The notes beneath the pieces were generated by a model. It saw only the letters and a list, made by a program, of their open reading frames with translations. It was not told where the DNA came from and ran no database searches. 64,000 bases of DNA from Clostridia bacterium. Its GTDB lineage: Bacteria; Bacillota; Clostridia; Christensenellales; Aristaeellaceae. Location: assembly GCA_017428385.1 (NCBI GenBank), contig JAFRQX010000010.1, positions 124,001-188,000 on the forward strand. The letters run 5' to 3'. The translations under genes and the position numbers were made by a program. Shown here in pieces: positions 7,917 through 15,700 of this stretch (positions are counted from its first letter, which is position 1; each line of letters starts with the position of its first letter).

Positions 7917-8620
7917 TATGCCTGCACCTCCCCGTGACCGAAGATAGAGCGGTAGCGGTCCGCCATGGAGACACCGTCCACTTCCCGCATTTCTTCCAGA
8001 TCCCTGACTTCAACCAGACGGCCGTTGCTGATAAACACCGCACGGTCCGCGATGGCTTCCATCTCTTCCACCAGGTGACTGGACAGGAGCAGCAGCTTTT
8101 CCGGTACAGCCGCGCTAAGAATGGCGGGGCGGATTTCGTCCCGGGCCAGCAGGTCAATGCCGTTGAAAGGCTCGTCCAGCATATAGACCTTTGCGTCCCT
8201 GGCCAGGGTCAGGGCAATCTTCATCTTTGCTACCATACCGCTGGAGAGGGTCCTGATTTTATCCTTTTCATTCAGGCCCATATCATGAAGCATGCGCAGG
8301 AAACTGGCCATGGAGAAGTCTTCAAAGAAATCCTGATAGTACTTTCCGGCGGCTTCGATGTTCATCCAGTCGTAGAAATAAGGTTCCGTGGACATATAGG
8401 CTACGTCTTTGCGGCTTTCGATTCCAACGGGTGTTCCGTTGAAAAAGACTGTGCCGGAAGTGGGCTTCACCAGGCCCGCTGCCATCTTCATCCAGGTGGT
8501 TTTACCGCTGCCATTCGGCCCCAGCATCGCGTAAATATGCCCGGGCTCCATGGACAAAGACACACAGTCAACGGCGGTTTTAGCGCCGTATTTCTTGGTC
8601 AGTTCCTTGCTCTCAAGCAT
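7916..8620 (-). CDS. ABC transporter ATP-binding protein
   Basis: A 234-residue ATPase with Walker A GPNGSGKTT, signature LSSGMVAKMKIA, Walker B VYMLDEPFNG and H-loop SSHLVEE. The signature is LSSGM rather than LSGGQ, as is common in exporters of this group. I choose ATG 8620 (MLESKELTKKYG), which has AGGAAGG nine bases upstream; an ATG at 8641 has no ribosome site. It overlaps the end of the GntR gene by 8 nt and is followed by its permease. Confidence 0.93.
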   Translation of the reverse strand: MLESKELTKKYGAKTAVDCVSLSMEPGHIYAMLGPNGSGKTTWMKMAAGLVKPTSGTVFFNGTPVGIESRKDVAYMSTEPYFYDWMNIEAAGKYYQDFFEDFSMASFLRMLHDMGLNEKDKIRTLSSGMVAKMKIALTLARDAKVYMLDEPFNGIDLLARDEIRPAILSAAVPEKLLLLSSHLVEEMEAIADRAVFISNGRLVEVRDLEEMREVDGVSMADRYRSIFGHGEVQA

Positions 8621-8984
8621 GATCTGTATCCTTCCTTTCATTCAGGAACCGGATCGCGTCATCATGATCCATCCCCAGCGCGGCCAGATCGCGGAAAAAG
8701 CGATCCGCCGCTTCGGAAGCCATCTGCGCACGCAGGGCTGAGATGGTTTCCCTGTTTTCCGTGACATAGGTGCCCATGCCGCGGCGGGTTTCACACAATC
8801 CCTCGCGTTCCAGCTCCTGATAAACTCTTGCCGCTGTATTCGGGTTGATGGAGAACTGCAAGGCCAGGTCTCTTCCGCCGGGCAGCTTTTCCCCCGGGCC
8901 GATCGTACCGGTAACAATCGAACCCTTGATCCGGTTGACTACCTGCAGCCAGATGGGGCTCATGGGATCAAAGTCCATAGCCAT
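8613..8984 (-). CDS. GntR-family regulator, YtrA subfamily
   Basis: A 123-residue regulator: an N-terminal winged helix (PIWLQVVNRIKGSIVTGTIGPGEKLPGGRDLALQFSINPNTAARVYQELEREGLCETRRGMGTYV) with only about 45 residues after it, the short dimerisation tail of YtrA-type GntR proteins. It is the first gene of the ABC exporter operon. The promoter immediately upstream contains a perfect 8-bp inverted repeat over the -10 box, so it most likely represses its own operon. Confidence 0.93.
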   Translation of the reverse strand: MAMDFDPMSPIWLQVVNRIKGSIVTGTIGPGEKLPGGRDLALQFSINPNTAARVYQELEREGLCETRRGMGTYVTENRETISALRAQMASEAADRFFRDLAALGMDHDDAIRFLNERKDTDHA

Positions 8985-9002
8985 CCTCCTTCAGCAGTGA
9001 CT

Positions 9003-9046
9003 TAGTGTACGAGGTAGATAGTACACTATGACTCGCTGCTTGTCAA
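9003..9046 (-). promoter_or_regulatory. Promoter and palindromic operator of the GntR-ABC operon
   Basis: Minus strand: -35 TTGACA (9046-9041), 17-nt spacer, -10 TACTAT (9023-9018). A perfect inverted repeat, TAGTGTAC (9003-9010) and GTACACTA (9021-9028) with a 10-nt spacer, covers the -10 box and transcription start. It is the natural site for repression by the adjacent YtrA-type regulator; binding is inferred. Confidence 0.75.
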
Positions 9047-9055
9047 CCCCCTGGC

Positions 9056-9091
9056 AAAAAAAGATCGCACGGACGTATGCTGCCCGTGCGA
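9056..9091 (-). terminator. Intrinsic terminator of the peptidoglycan-binding protein gene
   Basis: Minus strand stem TCGCACGG (9091-9084) with CCGTGCGA (9072-9065), followed by a run of seven Ts. Confidence 0.85.
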
Positions 9092-9119
9092 AAAGAGGAA
9101 AAATATGGAAGGAAGGTGA

Positions 9120-9782
9120 TTACTTATACTGGCTGAGCCCGGATTCCGGATTGGTGGCGTACAGATACAGATTGGCCAGTGTAAGCGGTCCTGCAATGCC
9201 GTCTGCGGAACTCATGCCGGCAGCCTCCTGGTATTTACGGACGGCGTTCTCGGTGTTGGTGCCGTAAATGCCGTCTGCGGAGCCGCCCAGGTAGCCCATG
9301 GCGATCAGGATGGTCTGAACGGTTTTGACCCGGTTGCCCACAGAGCCGTTGCACAGGGTGGAGTAATCTCTGCCGAACACCGGATCCCGCCCGCCGGCTG
9401 CAATTTCCGGCAGGATCGATTTCAACACGGCAGGGAGCTTCTCAGTGGTTTTCGGGGTAACCTGTTTTGAAGTGGAAACGTTGTTCTTCTTTTTCAGCAC
9501 TGCGTTGATTGCACCCTGCGTATCTGCACCGGCCAGGCCGTCCACGGTCAGGTCGTTTGCTTTCTGGAACTTTTTGACGGCTTCCTCAGTTTTGGACCCG
9601 AACACACCATCCGCCTTTCCTTTCAGGTATCCCAGGGAAATCAGGGATTTCTGCAGGGACTTCACATTGTCGCCTGTGGAATTGAGGGAAAGGGTGGCGG
9701 GTTTCACAGCATAGGAAACGGTACAGACAGAAAGCAGAAGCACAAAAATCAGAAACAGGCTGATAATCTGTTTTTTCATCAT
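9120..9782 (-). CDS. Secreted protein with two peptidoglycan-binding domains
   Basis: A 220-residue exported protein. A signal peptide covers about residues 1-25 (ends VSYA). Two PG_binding_1 modules follow: residues about 33-90 (LNSTGDNVKSLQKSLISLGYLKGKADGVFGSKTEEAVKKFQ) and about 145-205 (GSVGNRVKTVQTILIAMGYLGGSADGIYGTNTENAVRKYQ). A Lys/Thr/Val-rich linker joins them. There is no catalytic domain, so it should decorate or sense peptidoglycan. The AT-rich upstream region holds a promoter; the gene is monocistronic with its own terminator. Confidence 0.9.
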   Translation of the reverse strand: MMKKQIISLFLIFVLLLSVCTVSYAVKPATLSLNSTGDNVKSLQKSLISLGYLKGKADGVFGSKTEEAVKKFQKANDLTVDGLAGADTQGAINAVLKKKNNVSTSKQVTPKTTEKLPAVLKSILPEIAAGGRDPVFGRDYSTLCNGSVGNRVKTVQTILIAMGYLGGSADGIYGTNTENAVRKYQEAAGMSSADGIAGPLTLANLYLYATNPESGLSQYK

Positions 9783-9824
9783 TCTGCGTCCCCTCCTTCA
9801 GAATTGACAGAATTTTACAATGAG

Positions 9825-9853
9825 AGGATACCACATTATTTCTAAAATGTAAA
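9825..9853 (-). promoter_or_regulatory. Promoter of the peptidoglycan-binding protein gene
   Basis: Minus strand: -35 TTTACA (9853-9848), 17-nt spacer, -10 TATCCT (9830-9825). The surrounding 100 nt are very AT-rich with several ATTACA/TGTAA words. Confidence 0.5.
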
Positions 9854-9904
9854 TAAAATATTACAAAATATTTACATGAAAACGCAATATGTTACAAATA
9901 TTAC

Positions 9905-9937
9905 ATAAATAAACGATGCGTCCGAAGGCGCATCGTT
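9905..9937 (-). terminator. Intrinsic terminator of the kinase/serine hydrolase operon
   Basis: Stem AACGATGCG (9937-9929 on the minus strand) with CGCATCGTT (9920-9912), followed by TATTTAT. Confidence 0.75.
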
Positions 9938-9956
9938 CAATGATCGGTTCCTGTGA

Positions 9957-10472
9957 TCAGGCAAGAATGGACAGGAGTCTGCTGAGATTTTCCTCAACAG
10001 GCAGGGTGCCGTCTATGCGGGTTACGGGGCAACGGACAGTATCCAGCCACTGCGTCACATAGTCATCCGGACGGCTGTCGGTCAGGGCGTACCACTTCTG
10101 CTCTTTTTCGTACAGGTCTCCGCCGGGAAGCACCCGGTCTCCGAATTTCTGATATGAACGATCCCTGACCCGGCGGCTCAGAACCTCCCTGGGTACTTCG
10201 ATCAGAACGATATGATCCAGGAAGGCAGGAAGCTTGTCCCCGTAATCTCCTTTGACCGCGGCAAACACGAAGCGGCGGTCTTCTTCGATCAGATCTTCCA
10301 GGTGCCGGATGACTTCCTCTGTGCTTCTGGGGGCTGAATAGAGATAGGAAGGGTCATCCTTTGGGAAATATAAGTCTTCATTGTCAATGAAACGGTAACC
10401 CAGGCGTTCTGCCAGCTGCCTGCCCAGAGTGCTTTTGCCGCAGCCGTTGAGGCCGCAGATCAGGATTCCCAT
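9957..10472 (-). CDS. P-loop small-molecule kinase-like protein
   Basis: A 171-residue P-loop NTPase. Walker A is at residues 7-15 (GLNGCGKST), followed by LGRQLAERLGYRFIDNEDLYF, the pattern of shikimate- and adenylate-kinase-like enzymes in which the Asp/Glu binds the acceptor. A lid-like basic segment is LSRRVRDRSYQKFGDR. It could be a small-molecule kinase such as AAA_18/AAA_33 types; the substrate is unknown. It lies 39 nt downstream of a serine hydrolase gene and probably shares its transcript. Confidence 0.8.
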   Translation of the reverse strand: MGILICGLNGCGKSTLGRQLAERLGYRFIDNEDLYFPKDDPSYLYSAPRSTEEVIRHLEDLIEEDRRFVFAAVKGDYGDKLPAFLDHIVLIEVPREVLSRRVRDRSYQKFGDRVLPGGDLYEKEQKWYALTDSRPDDYVTQWLDTVRCPVTRIDGTLPVEENLSRLLSILA

Positions 10473-10511
10473 CAGTATTGTTCCTCTGCTTTCTGTATTG
10501 TTACCGGCAGA

Positions 10512-11660
10512 TCAGTCCAACGATGCGTACATGGAGGCCATCAGCCTCGGAATGAAGCGATAATGTTCACCCGGGCGGTTGGTGGTCAGGTAAACGCAGG
10601 TGAGGTTTTCCTTTGGATCCACGCAGAACCAGTTGCCGAAAGCACCGTCCCAGCCCCACTCTCCGACGGAACCGTTAATGTCCGCCAGCTCGGGATTGGT
10701 CATGACGCGTACACCGAGGCCGTAGCCGTAGCCCCGCTGGGTTTCCCAGTTGTCGCTTTTCCGCTGTTCAGGGGTCAGGTGATCCGTGGAGATCAGGTCG
10801 ATCGTCTTCCGGCCGAGAATCCGAACGCCGTCCAGCGTGCCGCCGTGGAGCAGCATCTGGGCAAAACGGGAGTAATCCTTTACTGTGGAGAACAGGCCTC
10901 CGCCGCCGCTTTCAAAGTCAGGCTTTGAGGACTGCGCACCCCTTTCATCCGGCTTCATACCCTCAGTAATATGATACAGGGTGGCAATCCGGTCGTGCTT
11001 TTCGGCCGGGACAAAGAAGCCGGTGTCGGTCATGCCCAGGGGATCAAAGATGTTTTCCTTCAGGTATTCACCCAGGGATTTGCCGGTCAGCACCTCCAGG
11101 ACAACACCAAGAACATCAATGGAGAAACCGTACATCCATCGTTCGCCAGGCTCAAAGGCGAGGGGAAGCTGGCCGACGAGGTTGACATATTCCACAGAAC
11201 CCGGGAAAGGAAGACCGCTGGACAGCCATTCATTTTCCTTTTCACTGCGGATCCGGCCAGCGGCGGTGTCTCCCCAGCCATAGGGGACGCCGCTGGTCAT
11301 GGTGAAGAGCTGCCTCAGGGTCACTTCACCTTTGGCATCAACGATCTCATAGGAACCGTCCGGCTTTTCCTTCGCGATCTTTGGATTTTTGAATCCGGGC
11401 AGGTATTTGCTTACAGGATCCCAGAGCTTGAACAGGCCCTGTTCATAGAGCTGCATGATGCCGACCACAGTGATGACCTTGGACATGGACGCGATGGGGA
11501 AGATTGTATTGTCAGACATCTTAAGCTTGTTTTCAATATCCGCGTATCCGAAGCTTCCTTCAAACAGGACTTCGTCATTCCGCATGATTCGCGCAGAACA
11601 GCCGGCAATCTCGCCGGAGTCCACGAAACGGCTGAGGGTGTTCTGAATCAGATGGTTCAT
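10512..11660 (-). CDS. Serine hydrolase, class C beta-lactamase-like
   Basis: A 382-residue enzyme of the beta-lactamase/DD-peptidase-like serine hydrolase family. The nucleophile motif SxxK is S58-M-S-K61 (FPIASMSKVITV). The second motif region reads ERWMYGFSIDVLG, where the Tyr is kept but the usual Asn of YxN is Phe, as in many esterase-like members. The C-terminal part has GSVGEWGWDGAFGNWFCVDP, where the HxG/KTG-like motif is expected. No signal peptide is visible, so it is likely cytosolic and more likely an esterase than a resistance enzyme. AAGGAGG precedes the ATG. Confidence 0.9.
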   Translation of the reverse strand: MNHLIQNTLSRFVDSGEIAGCSARIMRNDEVLFEGSFGYADIENKLKMSDNTIFPIASMSKVITVVGIMQLYEQGLFKLWDPVSKYLPGFKNPKIAKEKPDGSYEIVDAKGEVTLRQLFTMTSGVPYGWGDTAAGRIRSEKENEWLSSGLPFPGSVEYVNLVGQLPLAFEPGERWMYGFSIDVLGVVLEVLTGKSLGEYLKENIFDPLGMTDTGFFVPAEKHDRIATLYHITEGMKPDERGAQSSKPDFESGGGGLFSTVKDYSRFAQMLLHGGTLDGVRILGRKTIDLISTDHLTPEQRKSDNWETQRGYGYGLGVRVMTNPELADINGSVGEWGWDGAFGNWFCVDPKENLTCVYLTTNRPGEHYRFIPRLMASMYASLD

Positions 11661-11875
11661 GGATAATCCTCCTTCGGGGCAAATTGTTTTCTGAATGAGA
11701 TAGTCGGATTATATCATCCTTTTTCATTCCTGCACAGGAAAAAGATCCTGCTGACCTTGATGGAAGGAAAGACGATACTTTTCCGTTTCCTTCTGAGGAC
11801 AGAAAAGATTTATTCCGGATGTTATATTTTCAGATATATCTTCCGTCTAAATAAATGAAGGAGGTGAGGCCGGTT

Positions 11876-12391
11876 ATGGAAGCTGTCAAGGTACCGGACA
11901 GTTATCCGGAGGAAATGCTGGAGTGGCTGATCCGGGAAAATGAGGTTTCCCTGAAGCGGTTTTGCTATTTTTACCTTCATGACAGGACGCTGGCGGAAGA
12001 TGCCGTACAGGAAACCTTCCTGAAGGCTTACCGTTCCCTGAAAAACTTCCGCGGTGAGGCGAACGAACGGACGTACCTGACCAGGATCGCGATCAATACC
12101 TGCAAGGATATGCTCCGGACCGGCTGGTTTCGCCATATGGACCGGCGGATAACACCGGAGGAACTTCCGGTCCGGCAGGAGACAGATCCCTTTCATCGCG
12201 AGGTGACGGCAGCCGTGATGAACCTGCCGCGAAAACTGCGGGAAGTGACACTGCTGTATTACTATCAGGGAATGACCATGCCGGAGATTACAGATATACT
12301 GCATATTTCACAGCCGGCTGTAACAGGCCGGCTGAAAAGAGCGCGCGAGCAGCTGAAAAAGGAACTGAAAGGGGAGGGCATCGATGAATAA
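11876..12391 (+). CDS. ECF-type RNA polymerase sigma factor
   Basis: A 171-residue sigma-70 family protein. Region 2 (NEVSLKRFCYFYLHDRTLAEDAVQETFLKAYRSLKNF) and region 4 (LPRKLREVTLLYYYQGMTMPEITDILHISQPAVTGRLKRAREQLKKEL) are complete, without regions 1 and 3, which defines ECF factors. The start is ATG 11876, placed nine bases after AAGGAGGTG; the upstream in-frame ATG at 11855 actually contains this ribosome site. It overlaps its downstream membrane partner by 8 nt, the usual sigma/anti-sigma arrangement. Confidence 0.95.
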   Translation: MEAVKVPDSYPEEMLEWLIRENEVSLKRFCYFYLHDRTLAEDAVQETFLKAYRSLKNFRGEANERTYLTRIAINTCKDMLRTGWFRHMDRRITPEELPVRQETDPFHREVTAAVMNLPRKLREVTLLYYYQGMTMPEITDILHISQPAVTGRLKRAREQLKKELKGEGIDE

Positions 12392-13649
12392 GGACAAACT
12401 GAAGCAGTGTCTTGACGATGCTGCTTCCGGAATCCGGGAGGATCCCTGGCTGCAGCAGAAGGTCCTACGGCGCGCGGAAAACGGGGAGGAAACACAGATG
12501 AGAAAAAAGGTATCCACAGGGACAATCCTGATTGCCCTGACAATCGTGTGGCTGATGAGCATAGGAATCGCCGCAGTCAGCAACTGGACCGTACTGGATT
12601 TCCTGAAAGACTGGGAAGAAGAGGACGCCACGTTTATCACGACAACCGTACAACAGGAATCAGAAACGGAGAATGCGCGGCTGAAGGTGGAATCTGCAGT
12701 CTATGATGGTACAAAAGTGGCCTTTGACCTGACCCTGGAAAACAAGAGTCCGGAAGTGCCGATGTGGTGCTGGGTGGAAAGGCTTACCGTCAACGGAGAA
12801 GCATGTGAGCCGGGCGTGGTTTATGTCCCGGCCAGCAGCGGTGTTGAAAATGGACTGCTTTATTCGGTAAGCAGCGGCTTTGAGGATCAGTGGCTGCCGA
12901 ATGAAAGATATCCCGATGGAATTGCCCAATGCGGAGAAATGATAGATCTTTCCCTGATCCATGCTGATGGGAAAGATACTGCCCATGTGGAAATGAGGGT
13001 AAAGGTCTATCGCCCGATTCGTCCTGTCATATTGATTGATACGCAGGGATCTTTCCGGCAGGAACTTGAACAAAAAATAGCCGAAGGATATTATGTGATT
13101 CCGGGTTTCAAGTGGGATCATATACTGTATCCGGACGGACAGTTCTGCCCTGAAGAAGACCTGTCCGTTTGTCCTGCCGGCTGGTCAATTGCAGTGTCGG
13201 GGCATCCGGATGAAGAGGACGACCTGATGGGCGGCATGACGGTTGAGACGCTGGAGATCAGTTTTGATGCGCACAAAACGGAGCTGGTGGAAGACATTGT
13301 TCATCTGCAGCCACAGGAAAGCTATGAAAATGAATACTGCACGGCGGTGTTTGAAGAGGCGGATATTTCTTCACTGGGCCTGTGCCTGACCCTGCGGGTG
13401 AAACCGAAGAATGACCAGTGCGAAACAAGGAGAACCTGCCTGCTTATGGATGGGGAAGGCAACATGCTGGAAGGCAGCAAATTCTTCCCTGACAAAAGGG
13501 AAAGATATGATTCTCCAGATCACGAAGGAGAAATGATCTGGAAATTCAGATGGAAGACACTCAGGCTTGAGGATCTGCCGGATACCATTGTCATGGCTTG
13601 TACGCTGGATAACGGCGAGAAATTGTCTTTCCCGGTGAAAGTCAGATAA
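12384..13649 (+). CDS. Probable membrane-anchored anti-sigma factor
   Basis: A 421-residue single-pass membrane protein. Residues 1-42 are charged and cytosolic, the probable sigma-binding part; residues about 45-67 form one membrane helix (TGTILIALTIVWLMSIGIAAV); the remaining 350 residues are outside. The outer part begins with a beta-rich segment, VESAVYDGTKVAFDLTLENKSPEVP, like the domain in DUF4179-type anti-sigma factors. Position (8-nt overlap after the ECF sigma gene) supports the role. The classical zinc HxxxCxxC motif is absent, so sigma binding would use another mode. The signal sensed is unknown. Confidence 0.8.
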   Translation: MNKDKLKQCLDDAASGIREDPWLQQKVLRRAENGEETQMRKKVSTGTILIALTIVWLMSIGIAAVSNWTVLDFLKDWEEEDATFITTTVQQESETENARLKVESAVYDGTKVAFDLTLENKSPEVPMWCWVERLTVNGEACEPGVVYVPASSGVENGLLYSVSSGFEDQWLPNERYPDGIAQCGEMIDLSLIHADGKDTAHVEMRVKVYRPIRPVILIDTQGSFRQELEQKIAEGYYVIPGFKWDHILYPDGQFCPEEDLSVCPAGWSIAVSGHPDEEDDLMGGMTVETLEISFDAHKTELVEDIVHLQPQESYENEYCTAVFEEADISSLGLCLTLRVKPKNDQCETRRTCLLMDGEGNMLEGSKFFPDKRERYDSPDHEGEMIWKFRWKTLRLEDLPDTIVMACTLDNGEKLSFPVKVR

Positions 13650-13666
13650 AAAACTGCATATTAAAA

Positions 13667-13703
13667 CGGAGGACCGGAATGAACCGGTCCTCCGCTATTT
13701 TTC
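13667..13703 (+). terminator. Intrinsic terminator of the sigma/anti-sigma operon
   Basis: Perfect 11-bp stem (13667-13677 with 13684-13694), 6-nt loop, then a T-rich tract. Confidence 0.9.
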
Positions 13704-13704
13704 T

Positions 13705-13971
13705 TTACCGGGAGCTGTTCCGGATGGTGCGGATGAGATAAAACCAGGCAACGGATTCAGGAATCATCAGGAGCAGGGCGACAGGGCTGACGAGCGCCCT
13801 GTGGAAAGCGAGACCCGGCCGGATGGCCGCATAGGTTACCCCGCAGGCCAGCCAGCTGAACAGGACGTCCATCACCGTCATGGCGATGATCCTGATCCGG
13901 CTGGATTTGTTCCGGATGGCGTCGGGTTTGGTTTCGGTTCCTGTCTGGTTTTCTCTCACTGTGAGACTCAT
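13705..13971 (-). CDS. Small two-helix membrane protein of unknown function
   Basis: An 88-residue protein with a polar N-terminus (about 25 residues) and two hydrophobic segments: IIAMTVMDVLFSWLACGVTYAAI and ALVSPVALLLMIPESVAWFYLI. AAGGAGG sits at ideal distance before the ATG, which makes a real gene likely. No family is recognised. It follows the TetR gene in the same direction after about 85 nt, but a shared transcript is uncertain. Confidence 0.65.
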   Translation of the reverse strand: MSLTVRENQTGTETKPDAIRNKSSRIRIIAMTVMDVLFSWLACGVTYAAIRPGLAFHRALVSPVALLLMIPESVAWFYLIRTIRNSSR

Positions 13972-14057
13972 GGTTCAATCCTCCTTGGGAGCATGTTCTT
14001 TTCCGAACGGTTATACGTATCCGCGCAGGAGGACGGCAGTAAAACTCATGAAGTTTT

Positions 14058-14639
14058 TCAGAAGCTGATGATTCTTTTCCAGTATTCAGTTAATGCGTTA
14101 CGGACTTTTTCAGACTTGAGATATTCAGGATCCGGCGGCGTTTTACTCCAGATAATGGCCTCGGAGCCTTTAATAAGAATCCTCGCGAGCGTCATGTCAT
14201 CTACATCCAGGGTATTTCCGATTGCTCCGCTTTCCTTCAGCCTGGTAAATGCACGGGCCAGCGGGGGGATCATTGCTTCCAGGGTTCTGTCATGCAGGGC
14301 GGAACGTACGGTCCAATGGAGTTTGTTTCCCTGAAACATGCGGGTGTAGGTATCAGCGGTCCGGCCAAGCTCGTTCAGGAAACAGTCAATGATCTGATCC
14401 ATATCCAGCGTATCGTCATCCAGAATAGCGCTGACCCGTCTGGTATATGCTTCCATGAAACTTTCCGCCACTGCTTCAAAAAGCGCTTCTTTTGACGCAA
14501 AGAAATGATAGAAGCTCCCCGTGACAACATGGGCTTCCTCCAGGATCATTTTGACGGAAGTTTTTTCAAAACCATTTTCGAAAAAAACTTTAGCGGCGGC
14601 CTGGATGATTACGTCCCTTGTTTCGCCTCTTTTTGCCAT
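14058..14639 (-). CDS. TetR/AcrR-family regulator
   Basis: A 193-residue regulator with the TetR DNA-binding domain at residues about 8-55 (TRDVIIQAAAKVFFENGFEKTSVKMILEEAHVVTGSFYHFFASKEALFEAV) and a helical ligand/dimerisation domain after it. It is the second gene of an operon: its start overlaps the end of the EFR1 flavodoxin gene by 31 nt. Two identical-arm 15-bp palindromes flank the operon promoter, so autorepression with coordinate control of EFR1 is strongly suggested. Confidence 0.93.
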   Translation of the reverse strand: MAKRGETRDVIIQAAAKVFFENGFEKTSVKMILEEAHVVTGSFYHFFASKEALFEAVAESFMEAYTRRVSAILDDDTLDMDQIIDCFLNELGRTADTYTRMFQGNKLHWTVRSALHDRTLEAMIPPLARAFTRLKESGAIGNTLDVDDMTLARILIKGSEAIIWSKTPPDPEYLKSEKVRNALTEYWKRIISF

Positions 14640-15484
14640 AATTCCCTGTCCTTTGCAAGATCATTGGCCGAAATATACGGATTCCGGTACAGTTTACGCT
14701 TTTCCGGGAGCCCCATGAATCTGACAAGCAGCGCTTTCGAATCCGCCGCGTTCAGGAGCTTCCGGTCACCTTCTGTTATATTATACCCGATTGCACGTTT
14801 CGGACAACTGACAACGCATGCCATACAGTTGGCACAGTGATGCTGAAAGGCAGGTTTTCCGTTTTCCAGGATAATATTCCCGCAAGGGCAGACCCTGCTG
14901 CACAGACCGCATGAGATACAGTCAGCACTGATTGTAAATGGGTAGTCCGCATACTTCTGCAATTCCAGATACGGAGTCATGACACGCTCCCTTTTCCGCC
15001 GGATAAATGCGCCTGCACGGGGATAATCCCGTTTTCTTCGCCGGACAATATCCTCTGCAATTTTCCGAATCTTCCGTTCAGCCTGCGGTACCATCAGTTT
15101 TGCGGAAGGGAAGGGTGGATACACAATGGCATAGTTGGCCACATTGTGTACCTTATTGCCGTAGTCCAGGGCTATTCCCCTGGCAGAAAGAATTCCGGCA
15201 AGTCTCTCACAGGCTATTCCACAAATAAAACTGGGCATAGCGACCGCGAATATATATGCGTGTGGATTGACAGCCAGCTTTTCCACAAAAGCCGCTGCCG
15301 GTGCGGGCATGGTCCAGTGATACACAGGAAATATAAATCCAATGACGTCACAGTCTGTTGCCGGTACTTCCTCCGGATTGACTTTCATGGAAATGATCTC
15401 TGTATCATCAAGCCGCTGGGCGATGATCCGCGCTGCACGCATGCTGTTTCCTGTTCCTGTAAAGTAGTAGATTCTTCCTTTCAT
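14609..15484 (-). CDS. EFR1-type flavodoxin/ferredoxin fusion protein
   Basis: A 291-residue redox protein. Residues 1-150 form a flavodoxin fold with the FMN phosphate loop YYFTGTGNSMRAARIIA and FIFPVYHWTMP. Residues about 185-235 hold two [4Fe-4S] ferredoxin motifs, CISCGLCSRVCPCGNI and CANCMACVVSCPKRAI. This layout matches the EFR1 (EF_0830/AHA_3911) ferrodoxin family of anaerobes, which should shuttle electrons between FMN and iron-sulfur clusters; the partners are unknown. AGGAGG precedes the ATG. TetR control suggests induction by a redox-active or toxic compound. Confidence 0.93.
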   Translation of the reverse strand: MKGRIYYFTGTGNSMRAARIIAQRLDDTEIISMKVNPEEVPATDCDVIGFIFPVYHWTMPAPAAAFVEKLAVNPHAYIFAVAMPSFICGIACERLAGILSARGIALDYGNKVHNVANYAIVYPPFPSAKLMVPQAERKIRKIAEDIVRRRKRDYPRAGAFIRRKRERVMTPYLELQKYADYPFTISADCISCGLCSRVCPCGNIILENGKPAFQHHCANCMACVVSCPKRAIGYNITEGDRKLLNAADSKALLVRFMGLPEKRKLYRNPYISANDLAKDRELWQKEAKQGT

Positions 15485-15502
15485 GGATTGCTCCTCCTAA
15501 AA

Positions 15503-15573
15503 TAGAATATCGTTCTACTAAAGCATAGCAGGAGACAATAGTGGATGTCAAGAGAAAATAGAATAACGTTCTA
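15503..15573 (-). promoter_or_regulatory. EFR1-TetR promoter between twin palindromic operators
   Basis: Two 15-bp palindromes with identical arms TAGAA/TTCTA lie at 15503-15517 and 15559-15573 (centres 56 nt apart). Between them on the minus strand are -35 TTGACA (15551-15546), an 18-nt spacer and -10 TATGCT (15527-15522). One operator sits just above the -35 and the other just past the transcription start, a layout suited to strong TetR repression. Confidence 0.8.
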
Positions 15574-15628
15574 AAATGGAAACAGAAAAGAGATATCAGT
15601 AATGTGCAAGCGGGCAGGCAGTATATTC

Positions 15629-15657
15629 TTGAAGCCGGGACAGCGATGTACTATAAT
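15629..15657 (+). promoter_or_regulatory. Promoter of the DUF5058 operon
   Basis: -35 TTGAAG (15629-15634), 17-nt spacer, -10 TATAAT (15652-15657), about 45 nt before the first start codon. Confidence 0.65.
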
Positions 15658-15700
15658 TCTGCTGATATCTGTTATCGGATCAGGACAGGAGGATATGCAT

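Noticed and set aside
11876..13649. Sigma/anti-sigma pair as part of a mobile element
   Set aside because: No integrase, repeats or composition change nearby; ordinary chromosomal ECF module.
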